A DNA stretch of 64,000 bases from Cryptomeria japonica. Taxonomy: Eukaryota > Streptophyta > Pinopsida > Cupressales > Cupressaceae. This document shows, piece by piece, positions 13,379 through 24,900 of the stretch. Every line of letters starts with the position of its first letter. Within the stretch, counting starts at the first letter, position 1. The stretch covers positions 6,085,001-6,149,000 of the forward strand of contig NC_081414.1 in the NCBI RefSeq assembly GCF_030272615.1, in the 5' to 3' direction. A model generated the notes under the pieces. The model searched no databases, was not told the DNA's origin, and saw only the letters and a program-made list of their open reading frames with translations. The translations under genes were made by a program, and so were the position numbers.

Positions 13379-14871
13379 TGGCATAGCATAACTGATGAAG
13401 ATAATGATGAGGAGATTATTGGCATATGGAGATGTTGATGAGAAGATGACCGGTAAAGTTATTGTTGGCATAACTTGTAAAGTTGATGGAGATTGTTGGA
13501 TAGATGATGATGATATAGTTATAAGTTGTTTGATGACTTTATTTGTGTTGTCATTGATGTAAACCATGTTTGTTGATTCATCTAAGTCATCTAGGCCTAC
13601 CAATAAAGCCCGACCGATAGAGGAATGTGTTATATAACAAAACTGCTAAGTTGCAGTAAATCGGTTATCAGGAACAATACAATGATCAAAATACCGGTAT
13701 GGATGATTGGTGAGGAGTTAGATGTTGTAGTTTTACAAGAGTGTTGAAGAAAGGAACATGCATCTATGTTCCACACTGCATCAACAAATTTAGTATATTG
13801 ATTGAGTTATGATTGACAGTCATAAACTTTATGAAGAAGAATGTATACTGGTAACAAATCTTTAACTGATAATGATTTATGGTTTGGTGGTGGATCTTAT
13901 CATGTTCATAACTTAGTGGTGACGTGTTAAAAACTATGTGTAATGATAAGATGGTGTTTGAGAACGTACAAGGATCATATTTCTTGGGAAATGACAAAAT
14001 GCCTAGTGGAAAGTGACAAGGGTTTGATTGCTTATCAAATAGATGTGCGGAGATGAGTAGTGATCATTCAACGGTATAAATTGTCTTGAATTTTTTTGTA
14101 ATGATTTTTGATTATTTGGAATGACCTATAATGATCTGTAAATGTAAATTTAATGTATTTTGAATGTAGTTATTGTTTTGTAACCGACCTCATTGAAAAG
14201 TGTATTTAAGTCGAGTTTGAGAAGAGATTTTGTGTCGGTGATTTCAGAAGAAGAGTGTGTCGAACCATATTTGAGTGTCTGCATGTGTGTAGTAGAGTTG
14301 ATCTTAAAATTATTTGTACTAGCAATCAAGGAAGTGCTATGATCAGATCATTTTCCCTGTTGTTCCCTAATAATTACAACATTTTGAAATCCCTTAACCG
14401 GGTAGATCCTAATAGGTCTTATTTGTAAATCCCTTCACAGAGTGGCTCATTAACTTGAGTTTAAAATCCTCTAACAGGGTTACTCCTAACAGGGTATAGC
14501 TCCTAATAGGGCTAAGGTGAAATCCCTTAACCAAATGACTCCTAATAGAGTCTGCTCTTAATCGGGCACATTCTGAAAGAGTGCAAATATTTTGTGGGTG
14601 CTAATTCCCACCATGGTTTTTCCCATTTGGGTTTCCATGTGAAAAATCTTTGTGTTCATGTGGTGATGCATTGTTGATGCGTGTATTTTATATCATTACT
14701 TTAATTGCATGTTGATTAACACTTAAGTGAATGGTTTGATAAATCAATTTAAAGGATTGTTTGAGTAGTTACCGGTACTATTTTTTGAAGTATTTTTTAA
14801 AGTATTGTAGATTTTCTTAATTGCTGATTCACCCCCCTTCTTAGTAGTTACCAGATCCTCATAATAACACA
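13379..14871 (+). mobile_element. Solo LTR nested in element A
   Basis: A 1.49-kb block, starting tggcatagc and ending aacaca, lies between atttt (13374-13378) and acttt (14872-14876), a near-perfect target duplication. It splits the pol coding stretch of A. Near its 3' end it has gattcacccccc followed by cttag, the conserved LTR tail shared by several Copia families in this window, which sets its plus orientation. No second LTR or internal region adjoins it, so a solo LTR left by recombination is the simplest reading. It contains no gene. Confidence 0.75.
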
Positions 14872-15960
14872 ACTTTAGAAATCAGACATACTTCTTCTGA
14901 AGCTAACCTTCTTCTAGTCATCACACCTTTATTCTTGTCACCAATAATATGAATCTCGGAATGATTCAATCTAACATACCTTAGAGTCTTCTGATAGTTT
15001 TGATCCTCAGATTCTTGCACATCATCAGCAACAACAACAACATTCGGGTAAACAGTTTCTACCAGATCATTATGCTTAGACTCTTTAGGCTGAATAGGAG
15101 TTAAAACAACATGTTGACCATCATCATAAGCTTTGATCTCCTTCCAAAGGTTCTCATACACCTTCACATTTGCACTCTCAACTATCTTTCTTAGTCTCTT
15201 GTTATAGCATTGGTAGGCTTTACTCTTTGTGGAATATCCCAAAAAGATACCTTCATCACTTCTAGCATCAAACTTTCCAAGATCCTCATCTCTCTTAATA
15301 TAACATTTGCTACCAAAACTTTGAAATATTTCACAATAAGAATATGACCAAACCAAAGCTCATAAGGGGTCTTATTGGTATCACCTTTGATATGCACTCT
15401 ATTGAATGTATAAACTATAGTGATAATAGCTTCTCTCTAGTAGACCTTTGGAACATTTCCTTCAATCAACATAGTTCTTGCAACATCCAAAATAGTATGA
15501 TTCTTCCTTTCAACAATCAAATTTTTTGTGGATTCCTAGGAGCAAATAGTTTTCTTCTGATTCCATGCATCTCACATAATGAATTGAATTCACCAAAACA
15601 AAATTCTCCACCTCTATCAGATCTCAGGCACTTTAGCTTCAATCTGGACTCAGTTTCAACTTTAGCTTTGAATATCTTAAATTTCTCAAATGCTTCTGAT
15701 TTTTCTTTCAAACAGACAACCCGCATCATTTTGGAATAATCATCAATTAGTAGCATAAAGTATCTATCACCCTGCACACTTTTAACATTTGTAGGTCCAC
15801 ATAGGTCAATATGGACAAGATCCAACAATCCATCAGATGTATAAGGTTTTCTCTTGAAAGAAAATCCTTGTTTTCTTACCCAACTGACACTCCTTACATA
15901 CTGGATTAATAGGTTTAACATTTTTAGGTAGATCTCTAACAGCTTGTGTAGAATTGATCT
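14872..15960 (-). pseudogene. Element A integrase
   Basis: The catalytic core at about 15921-15517 reads LVHIDLCGPTNVKSVQGDRY, LLIDDYSKMMRV and CLRSDRGGEF, placing the first two acidic residues of the DDE triad. Further left, TPYELWFGH, FGSKCYIKRDEDLGKFD and DEGIFLGYS are the Copia integrase C-terminal region. The product would insert element DNA into the host chromosome. The sequence is close to the integrase of element F (47053-48315), so A and F belong to one lineage. It is broken. Confidence 0.9.
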
Positions 15961-16482
15961 TAATCAATTAATCAAATTTTACATGACACATCCTTCTATG
16001 CCAAAAAAACTCTCATCTATCTTAGAAATCAAACAACTTTTCTCACCATCATTCAAATGAAAAATGTTACCTCCAGTCTTAAACCTAGATGCAATCTCTA
16101 TACCAGAGGCATTCAAGATCTTGCATTTACCATCCTTGAATTATAGATCATAACCCTTATCAACCATCTGTCCAACACTCAAAAGATTATGCTTCAAACC
16201 TTCAACATACAAGAAATCATCAGTGTTATGCTTACCATCAAAATAAATAAAACCTCTCCCATGGATTACACAGGCATTATCATTTCCAAATCTAACTATT
16301 CCACCATCATACCTTTCCATGCTTACAAATTTTCTTTTGTCACTGGTCATATGATGTGAACAACCACTGTCAATCACCCATACACCCTTTTCTTCTACCT
16401 TTGTAGCCAAAGCTTTCTCCCCAACATAACAACTAGTGGAATCACCAAATACAGGTCTATCTTCTTTAATGGCAATAAACAC
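15961..16482 (-). pseudogene. Element A protease and pre-integrase region
   Basis: The retropepsin-like active-site region VWVIDSGCSHHMTSDKRKF lies near the right-hand part, followed by the pre-integrase region with LKHNLLSVGQMVDKGYDL. The protease would process the polyprotein in particles. The same motifs in the same order occur in element F. It is broken. Confidence 0.88.
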
Positions 16483-16496
16483 AACTTCATCTCCTT

Positions 16497-17560
16497 CTAA
16501 TTCATCATCTGTAACACCTTCATTTGCAACATAATAACAGTTCTTTTGGTTCCTAAACTTTTAGTTATACTTGTAAGGCTTATCATACTTTTTATGCTTC
16601 TCATATCTATCATTCCTATCATACTTATCAAACTTATCATGTCTGTCATACTTAGCCATTCTCTCCAGACATCTAGAAGCAAAATATCCTATCTTATTAC
16701 AAGAAAAAAAATTCAAGGGCAACTTTCCATCATACTTACCGACACCTTTGGGAAATCTCCGAGCAATCAATGCTTCAATCTCATCAAGATCCTTTTCTTT
16801 CTCTTTTATCTCTCTTCTTTCTCTTTCATATCTGGATATCCTGCACTCATCAGGATCATACTTCTTCTTACCAGATACCAATTTAGATGCTATAAATGTA
16901 GTCTTAGACTTTCCATGTGATTTTCCAAATGCACTTAGCTCAAATGCAACAACTTTTCCAACCAACAAATCTGTTGTCACTGTGGTCACACTTCGGATCT
17001 CATCAATAGAAATAACCTTATGTTTATAAGAAGAGGGCAAAGATCTCAACACCTTAGAAACAATCTCGTCTTCCTCAATCTTTCCACCGACATTCTTGAT
17101 ACCAAGGACAAGTTCATTCACTTTATCAATGTATGAATGTATGTTCTCATAATCTCCCATCTTCAATGTCTCATACTTTCTTTTCAAGCTCTGCAACTTA
17201 GCAACTCTCACTTGGCTATCACCTTCATAAAGGATTCAAGCTTCTCCCAGATCTCATGTGTGGTCTGAAGTCCCATAACATTTGTCATTTCAGAATTAGT
17301 CTGGGCACTAAGCAATGCTTCCTTCACTCTGATGTTATATTTTGCTTCCTTAACCTCATCAAGAGTGGATGGTCCATTCTGAGGAGCAACATAGACATTC
17401 TTAGCAATATTCTAGTAATCTTCTCCAAGACATTTCAAATGCACCTCCATTCAACTCTTCCATATAGTATATTTACTTCCATCAAACCTCAAACTATCCT
17501 TCTTGAAAATAATACCTTGAGCTACCATCCCATATCACCTTAAGAGATTAAGCTTCTACC
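16497..17560 (-). pseudogene. Element A gag
   Basis: A Copia gag of the UBN2 type: LKRKYETLKMGDYENIHSY, then KVNELVLGIKNVGGKIEEDE and KVLRSLPSSYKHKVISIDEI, followed by a basic stretch and a zinc-knuckle-like CNKIGYFASRC at about 16680-16715. The product would form the particle shell and bind element RNA. The stretch 17211-16561 is the main remnant. The sequence runs to near the primer-binding site at 17570. It is broken. Confidence 0.88.
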
Positions 17561-17567
17561 AAAGGAT

Positions 17568-17584
17568 CTAGCTTTGATACCAAT
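17568..17584 (-). promoter_or_regulatory. Element A primer-binding site
   Basis: The minus strand reads attggtatcaaagctag directly after the 5' LTR, the initiator-methionine tRNA primer site usual in Copia elements. It fixes the inner edge of the 5' LTR at 17585 and confirms minus orientation. Confidence 0.9.
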
Positions 17585-18867
17585 TGTTAGCAGCCCTCAA
17601 GAAGGAAGACTGAGAGGGGGGGGGGGTGAATCAGTCTTCACTAGAGCTAAATAAATTTAACTTCAAAACATAAACTAATAAACTACAACAATGAGTCAGA
17701 TAAGAAAATTAACAACACAACACACAACACTAAGATTTTGACATGGAAAAACCGGTTAAGGCAAAAACCACAGTGGGAACCTACCCACAATAAGATGATA
17801 GTCTGTAGTAGTATGTGAAAATATTACAATGGGGAACGCACATGCATTCAGGTACACTGCCTAGAGCTCATTGCTCAAAAGATATATGCCTAGAAGGCTA
17901 CAACCCTCAGGGAAGTCTCACTGACTTCCAATATGATTCAAACTATAATCCAAAAGAAATGAATTGTAGTGATAGCACCTAAAAATGCCCAATGATAGTT
18001 CCAGTTAAGTACAATTGTCTATTCTGCAACACCAATCTCACCTCAACACTACACTGAATGATAAGTCTCTTATTTTCACAATCACCTCTCTCTGATAATG
18101 CAGACACACTACTGACGCCTAAATTACATAAGTATCTCACCTATAAATACAAATCATCAACCTTGATAACAAGGTCAGCTAAACCCTCAACCCTCAACTC
18201 ACAATTATAAAAATTACATTACACGATACAAAGATCAACCACCAAAACAATATTATGATTTACATTACATAGAATGGACCTAATTAAAATTCCTAAATGA
18301 TCACATCAACTAGAAATCACACCAAGATCAAATGCAAACTCTGCACCACTAGAAATATCGCATAACATGAAAATCATCACCGGTTCATAGAAATCACCAA
18401 AAAATCACATAACGATCAATGAAGATCACCAAAAAAAATAGGACATGACTAGGAAACACCAACAAGAATGTTAGAATCATCCAAGATAGTTGCAGCAACA
18501 CCACTTTTCAAATCTTCATGGATCAATGTCCAGAAAGCTCAAGAACACAACCAATCAACAACCATCACGAAGAAAGATAACTTGTGAAGCACCAAATCAC
18601 AAACCATAAAAATGAAGATACACAAGATCATCCCAAACAATATCCCAAAGTCTCAACACGAGATCTGATCACATCAGAATATACCAAAGGAAATACCGGA
18701 TTCTGCAAAATAGTGATCAACAAAACCAAACTACAAAACCGGATCAAAAACTCTTTCCAAACTCGTCGGAATAAATCACAGGAATATGTTGACATCAATG
18801 ACAAAAAAATTTCCTAGTAGCAGCACTGACAACAACCAAATCCAATAATCTCCCCAACAATTCAACA
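17585..18867 (-). repeat. Element A 5' LTR (right copy)
   Basis: An uninterrupted 1,283-bp LTR. Near the inner end is a G-run (plus-strand view) flanked by gaagactga and tcagtcttc, a perfect 9-bp inverted pair. A TATA-like tatttata on the minus strand lies at about 18138-18147. Confidence 0.9.
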
Positions 18868-19308
18868 ATAGGGCATCTAGAAGAGAGATAAGGTCGGCTA
18901 CACCTTATTGGGTGGTTTTAGCCCATGATTCTGTAACTCCATTTGACATTTTCTTGTATTGTATCTCCTATATATGAGGTGCATGAGATAGAGGTTGTGT
19001 GTAAGAGTCTTATGGTGATTGAGTTACCTCTGAGTCTCTAATTAGTGGTACTCCTTCAAAGAGATTGCTCTGCAAGTATATTGTAATCTGTTATTGATTG
19101 CTGAATAATATATTAAGCTCCTTTTGGAGTGTGGGGTTTTTCTCCCGAAAGGGTTTTCTCCATATAAATCATTGTGTTATGTTGTGCATGTTATTGTGTC
19201 TAATTCTGTTAAGTTTCTGTAACTATTATAATGATTTGTAATTTTTTTTGCATTATCCTCCTCTTAAGGTTAGTGTAGGAAGTTGTTTCGCTACTTAACT
19301 TCCTTACA
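18868..19308 (+). repeat. Element B 5' LTR, second part
   Basis: This resumes the LTR after element A and matches 33618-34059. It contains tcctatatatgagg, a TATA-like core, near 18970 and ends acttccttaca at 19308. Confidence 0.92.
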
Positions 19309-19464
19309 AGTTGTATAAGAGCTCGATCACCTTTCATTTCAGTTGTTGATTGTTGGGTTTTTTGAACTAATGTAGATTTGAGTGGGAGCTTGTGCAAAAG
19401 ACACTTTTTGATCTTGTTGTAGGAATTTTCGGATGGTAAATTCATCAGGGAGAATAGAGGTGGA
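19309..19464 (+). promoter_or_regulatory. Element B primer-binding site and leader
   Basis: Directly after the 5' LTR, agttgtataagagctcgatc is an aged version of the tggtatcagagc primer site. The leader runs to 19464, where element C is inserted, and the gag of B resumes at 27574. No gene lies in the leader. Confidence 0.8.
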
Positions 19465-20364
19465 TGTTGGCAATTGACACTCTATTGGTTAGGTTTCATT
19501 ATGTTATTGATGACAACATGATGTTGAGTTCCGTCTTCATATGGTGTACCGACAGGCACTTCACAGACTCTACACTGGCACCGACAAGATAGAAGATTTC
19601 TTTGATCACCGACAATGAAGGTTGACATGGTTAACATTATCGGTATTGGAGGCCGACTTATCTTGGATCCAACATCGACAACTTGTTTTAATGTTTATTC
19701 ATTTATGTTATATGATTGACATAAGGCATAAATTTGTATAGGGTATATAGGGCAGATTGCTTAGATAATTTTGAAAAAGAAGGATATGATAGGAATGTGA
19801 TGCAATGGATATGTAAATGTGATATTGTGCAAAATATATCAGAGAGGATATGCATGTGAGGAATTTATTGTAAGGTTTATTCCAATACAGAGGTTTAGGG
19901 TTTAAACCGGAACAAACAAAGCTTAAATCAAAACTGTATTCTGGCATAGGAGAAGCTATCTTAGCAGTTCTCACTTCTCTGGATTGTTGTCTAGAATTTT
20001 ATGTAGTCAATGAGGCTCCTATTGTGATTGAGTAGTGTGCTCTAGGCTATAAGCCTTCCTGCAAGTGCAGGCCCATCTTATATTGTAATATCTCTTCATA
20101 TGGCCAGTGAATTGATATTGTAGGTCACAAATCCTACCGTGGTTTTTCCTCATTGAGAATTTCCACATATAAATTTGTGTGTTATGATTCTCATTCTCAT
20201 TTATATGTTTGGCTTATTGGTTGCTTTACTTCTTTCAATTCTGTTTATACCAGTTGGTGCATGAATGTTTTGTTAAGGCTAAAATCTACTATTCCACTAT
20301 AACACTGATTCACCCCCGCTCGCCCCCCCCCCCCCCCCCCTCTTAGTGTTCTTGGTTTCCAATA
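19465..20364 (+). repeat. Element C 5' LTR
   Basis: About 900 bp. Its 3' half shares ordered blocks with the LTRs of element F: the gaggctcct block, gtgctctaggct, tgcaagtgcaggccc, a gtggtttttcc block, and a gattcaccccc C-run near the end. A run of about 18 C lies at 20322-20340. Confidence 0.9.
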
Positions 20365-20420
20365 ATTGGTATTAGAGCCTTGTGCCTTAGAGGAACTTTA
20401 ACAACTTGAGGAAGATCTTG
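20365..20420 (+). promoter_or_regulatory. Element C primer-binding site and short leader
   Basis: attggtattagagcc follows the LTR, matching the methionine-tRNA primer site. Slightly downstream, taacaacttgaggaagatct (about 20398-20417) closely matches the same position in element F (about 45785-45804). This suggests a shared leader function such as packaging; that is inference. Confidence 0.82.
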
Positions 20421-21430
20421 AAACCAGATTTATTGAATATAGCTTTGGAGAAGCAGCTTGAGATGGCGCTTGAAGATTATGATGCTGAAAGATTGAAGAA
20501 CTTAAAGCTACAAGATGAGTTGAATTCTGCTAAAGAATTTATTCTTTTTCTACAAGAGAGGCTATCATTTGTTCAAGCTAGGAGGAAGGAACTTTTGCAA
20601 AATTAGGATGATGAAGAGAAAAATGCACTTAAGGATTAATGTCATAAATTGAGTTAGGAGAACATGGGTATGAAGAATGAAATGCAAGCCATGACTATGA
20701 GGATGCCTAAGGAGATTGAGGACAGAAATAAAAAGGAAGAAAATCTTGTTGTATCCCTGAAGAACAAATTTGAAGATCGTGGTAGGTTGGTTCATGAAAA
20801 TGATATGTTGAGAACTGATTTGCTACTATCCCATAGCAATGAGCAAGAGATTCAGAGACAAATGATAATACTAAGAGATTATTTAATTGCTGTAAGTGAA
20901 TACAAAGAAAAATTCAAGATTAGCTCAGCACAACCTGATGAGTTACTGAAGAGACAGAGGCGGATTGGAGATTCCAATGGACTTGGATTGGAGAAAGGAT
21001 AGAGTTCGGGTACTGCTAATGAAGATCAAAACCATAAGGCACCGATAAGGCGGTAAGTAAATTCAATGGTAGATGTTTTGTTTGCAATAGATTTGGACAT
21101 ATGGCTAGGCAATGTAGAAATAGAGAAAATCAGAACCCTGATTCTGCTCTCGATAAATGCTCTAAATGTAATAAAATTGGTCATAAGACAAAATATTGCA
21201 GAATGAAAGTAAAATGCTATGCTTGTAGAAAATTTGGACATATGGCTAATTAGTGCAGGTCAAGAAATTTCACCGGTTTTAACAAGACAATTAAAAAGAA
21301 TAATGTTACATGTTATGCATGAAATGAAGTTGGACATATTGCTAAGTTCTGCAGAAGTAGAAATCCATCGATTGGAAATGGAGGATCTAATGAAAAAGGA
21401 AAAGAGAAGGTTAATGAAATCCAACTAGAT
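20406..21430 (+). pseudogene. Element C ORF1: gag-like, coiled coil plus CCHC knuckle cluster
   Basis: The first part is strongly helical and charged, with heptad-like Leu spacing, as in LEKQLEMALEDYDAERLKN and LQDELNSAKEFILFLQERL, a likely coiled coil. At about 21075-21355 there are four knuckle-type motifs: CFVCNRFGHMARQC, CSKCNKIGHKTKYC, CYACRKFGHMA and a last one with VGHIAKFC. A protein of this build would bind nucleic acid and self-associate, consistent with a gag nucleocapsid. I do not recognise a standard Copia gag domain in the N-terminal half. It is broken, with a few breaks. Confidence 0.7.
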
Positions 21431-21439
21431 CATACTTAG

Positions 21440-21913
21440 AGGTGGGTTAGGAAGACTAAAGAGCAATCATCAGATGGGAATGTCCCGGTTACCTATCCAG
21501 CGGAAGAAGCTCCTCCTGCACTGGCAGTGAGATCATTCGATAACTAAGGAAGATGCCGTAGGGGTAGGAAAAATTCATGAAGATGATGCATATGCCCCTG
21601 GAGGAGATTTTGGAAGATGTTCCAGATATTGTAGAAGATTATCCGACATTGATATGTTCGGAGTGAGATCCAGTATCTTTCACTGACAGTCATTTATGTT
21701 AATGAAAGATTAGGGTTTTTCTTTCAAAGGATAAAAGGTCGAATACACTTCATTGTTAATCACCCTGCATTCAGAGAGCAATTCAGAGCGACTTAGTGCA
21801 ATCAAAGGATATTCAGAGAAAATTAGATTTCTTCTTGAACGATCTCACCGGCATCTGGAAGAATTTGTTGGAGGTTTTCACCGATAGCGATCTAAAGGTA
21901 TTTTTCTTGAAAC
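21440..21913 (+). other. Element C spacer between ORF1 and ORF2
   Basis: About 470 bp without a supported frame. The next frame opens at an ATG at 21914 following cttgaaac. How a second frame would be expressed (splicing, a subgenomic RNA or reinitiation) cannot be told from the sequence. Confidence 0.5.
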
Positions 21914-24900
21914 ATGGCAGCGGCATCATCTTTTGTTCCTATTTTTGTTGCAAATCCAACTGTAGTAGAGGTTAAGGACCACCCTAGGCCAATTTTGAAA
22001 TAGTGTCCACATGTGGTCACCAAGGAAGCTTCGGTTAGAGAATTTTCTTGTGTCCTGGAGGAAGTGGTGTATGTAGAGGATGTTAGGGCATACATTCATT
22101 GTCATATAGAGGACTTAGGAACTTCAGAGATCAAAGGGATGTATATGAATGAACTCATGGGAGAATCTGGTAAGATCAAACTAGCATATCAACACATCAA
22201 AGATATAGTGTTCACAGATATTCAGGATATTCCGGAGTTCGAGGATGAAATAGTTAGATATGTACTAAGAAGAGTACATGGGGAATTCATATGGCTGGAC
22301 AAACCCTATAAAATTACTAAGGAAGCCATTTGGACAATTACTGGTTTTCCATCGGTAGGGAAACATCCAGATAAGAAAGTGTCAAACGACTTTGTGAGGA
22401 AGATCACTAACACTACATCAGACAAGAGATCGATGAAGGTGAGCACTATCACCGACACCTATGTGAAGTTTGGAAGCATGGTTATAGGCTACAAGGTAAC
22501 TCAATCTAACTGACTAAATTCAGTTTCCAGTTCATGTATTTTGGCTGCATATAAGATGATGAAGGATAATATCAAGTTAGATCTTTGTGGTTGGATGCTT
22601 GAAGAATTGTTGATCAACTTAGGGAAAATTAAAGGTGAGAAAAAGGGCACCTTTCGGTATGGAAACCTGTTAGTCTTCTTAATGCTATACTTTTTGAATG
22701 ATACTCCCTATTCTGGTAGGAAGCAATGGGATTTCGACATCCCGGTAGGAAGACAACTAAAGCAATCAATTGCTGCATTGGGAAGTCTGAGAGATGATAA
22801 GGTATGGGGTTACTTTAATGCTTTTCAAAAATCTATGAGGTCTAGGATAAGAATACCTAAGCATATAATAGAGAAATACTCTACTGACATTTTTTTCATG
22901 GTTAAGAAGGATGTGACTCTCATGGAGGTAGTCAAGCCCCAGAAGATTTGGATAGAGGAAATAAGATATGAGGTAGATGCACATATTCTTGATGCCTTTG
23001 TGAAAATGCTAATTGATACAGAAATAGATGAGGTAGAAAAACCATGTAGAACTGCTCAATAGAAGATTCCTAGGGTTGAAACAGAGTTCAACTGGAAGAA
23101 AAGGGAAAAACAAGAAGGAAAGTGATGCAGAGCATCATGAAAAACCAACCAAGAACCCCAAATCAACCATGGAGTCCCAATCCTAGGGTGCTCAATGACC
23201 AAAAAATAATCATCAATCTGCAACCTTTATATGTTTGAGGCATCTAACAACATTACTATCAACCAACCAATCCAATATCAATCTATCATATCATTTATAA
23301 CCCTTTAAACATTATTCAAGACCCAAACAATGCATTATGTTGTCCCAGTTAATGACATTCTGATATACCCGTACTCAGTTAGTAATAACTTTCCAACCCA
23401 ACATAGTTTTAAGATCACTTCGGTGAGGCTGTAGAAATCTAATTTTCTAAAACCATATCCAAAATTGAGAACAATCCAATGGTGGAGTTACGAGTTATGG
23501 TCTCTGCACAGAGACCATTTTGACTATTACAGAAAAAAAACAAGAAATTTGCATTTCCAGTCTGCCTAGGGCATCAAATATCTCATAAAATACTTAACCA
23601 ATCACATTGAAACTGAATTAATTTGAAATATAGTTCAACCCTATATCAAACACCAAAGTTACAACAATTTCCAATGGTGCATTCAAAATATTTTAGTGAA
23701 ACTCTCCACAAACCCCAATTTGGAGGGTGTTTTGATAGTTTTCACCAAATCTTGCATAACTTGCTTCAAAATGATTGAAATTAAATGAAACCAAAGGGAC
23801 AAAAAAATTAACTCATGTAATTATCATATCCAATACATTTCCCATGGATACAAATGAATTTTCATAAATAAAAAACGTGAATAATCAGACTACTATACCC
23901 AGAAAGTAATGTGGTGTAAAAACTTCAAATGTTATTCATTTCCTTCCTCCAATATTACACACACCCATTGGATTCAACCAAATGATGGTTTTTATATGAT
24001 TCACGCATCCATATGGTAGTTAAAACTACCCAAGACTGATTACATCCTTGGTTTGGAACTTTATAATGCAATTTGTGCTTGACAATATTTTTGACATAAT
24101 TGACAATTTTGACATTTTGATAAATATGACCCCTAATATTTGCCTATGCACTTCAAATACATTTAGATGGACTCAAAACAAAATTTTACATCCTATTTAC
24201 CCTTCCATGGGCATATTTGCACAATGTAACCTCCTAGACCATATTAGGACTCAAATACACATCTTGAGCAAATGTCTTACAATGCTTCACAAAATGACTC
24301 AAAATACATTAAAATGACCATATAAACTCAAATATGAGTGAAATGATTCATGGCATGATCTTTAACTTCTTGGTGTACATTTGGGTTAGGTGCTTTTGCA
24401 CTAGAAAGAAAATTAAGTTTGTATAGGAGGTTTCAAAGGACATTAAGGCACTCATTGATGTTGTCCCAGAAAAAGGAAGAAAGAGGAAGGGTCTGGTAGT
24501 TCACATTGAACCTGTGACTGCAGATTCTGAGTCTAAAGATTATACACTGTTAGCTTTCAAAAGGGTTGTGAGGAAGAAACCGGAAGAAACTAAGGTAGAA
24601 GAAAAGAAACAACCAGTTAGGAAGGTCACCATTAAGTTACCGACACAAAAGAAGGCACCTAAGGCCACATCAACAACTACATCCAGTACTGTCAGAAGGA
24701 GGAAGAAGAGTGACATTGATTTGGCACTAGAGATTGGTAATGTGACTATCATACCACCCATGACTTGTGCTGAAATTGTTGATGAAATTACTAAGGATGG
24801 GATGCTAAAAAATGTTAATTCTTATTATGATACATTAGAAATTGATGACCAGAGAGAAGTAGAGGAAGCAATTCTATTGTATTTGGATATCTATAAGAGA

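Larger units (their letters stand above)
9427..18867 (-). mobile_element. Copia element A, nested in the 5' LTR of B
   Basis: A minus-strand Copia element. Its LTRs begin (plus-strand view) tgttagca at 9427 and tgttagcag at 17585. The flanks ataga (9422-9426) and atagg (18868-18872) are a target duplication with one difference; the uninterrupted B 3' LTR reads catagggaatc at this point. Reading right to left it has a primer-binding site, gag, protease, integrase, reverse transcriptase, RNase H and polypurine tract, the Copia order. LTR divergence is about one in eight by eye. It is broken, with roughly eight or more breaks, and carries two insertions of its own (about 9519-10345 and 13379-14871). 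Confidence 0.92.

Noticed and set aside
16546-17029. Plus-strand open frames opposite the gag of element A
   Set aside because: Shadows of the minus-strand gag; no domain in the plus reading.
22013-23062. ORF2 domain considered as a plant mobile domain (aminotransferase-like)
   Set aside because: The expected tryptophan-rich motifs of that family are not recognisable; the resemblance was only in general context.
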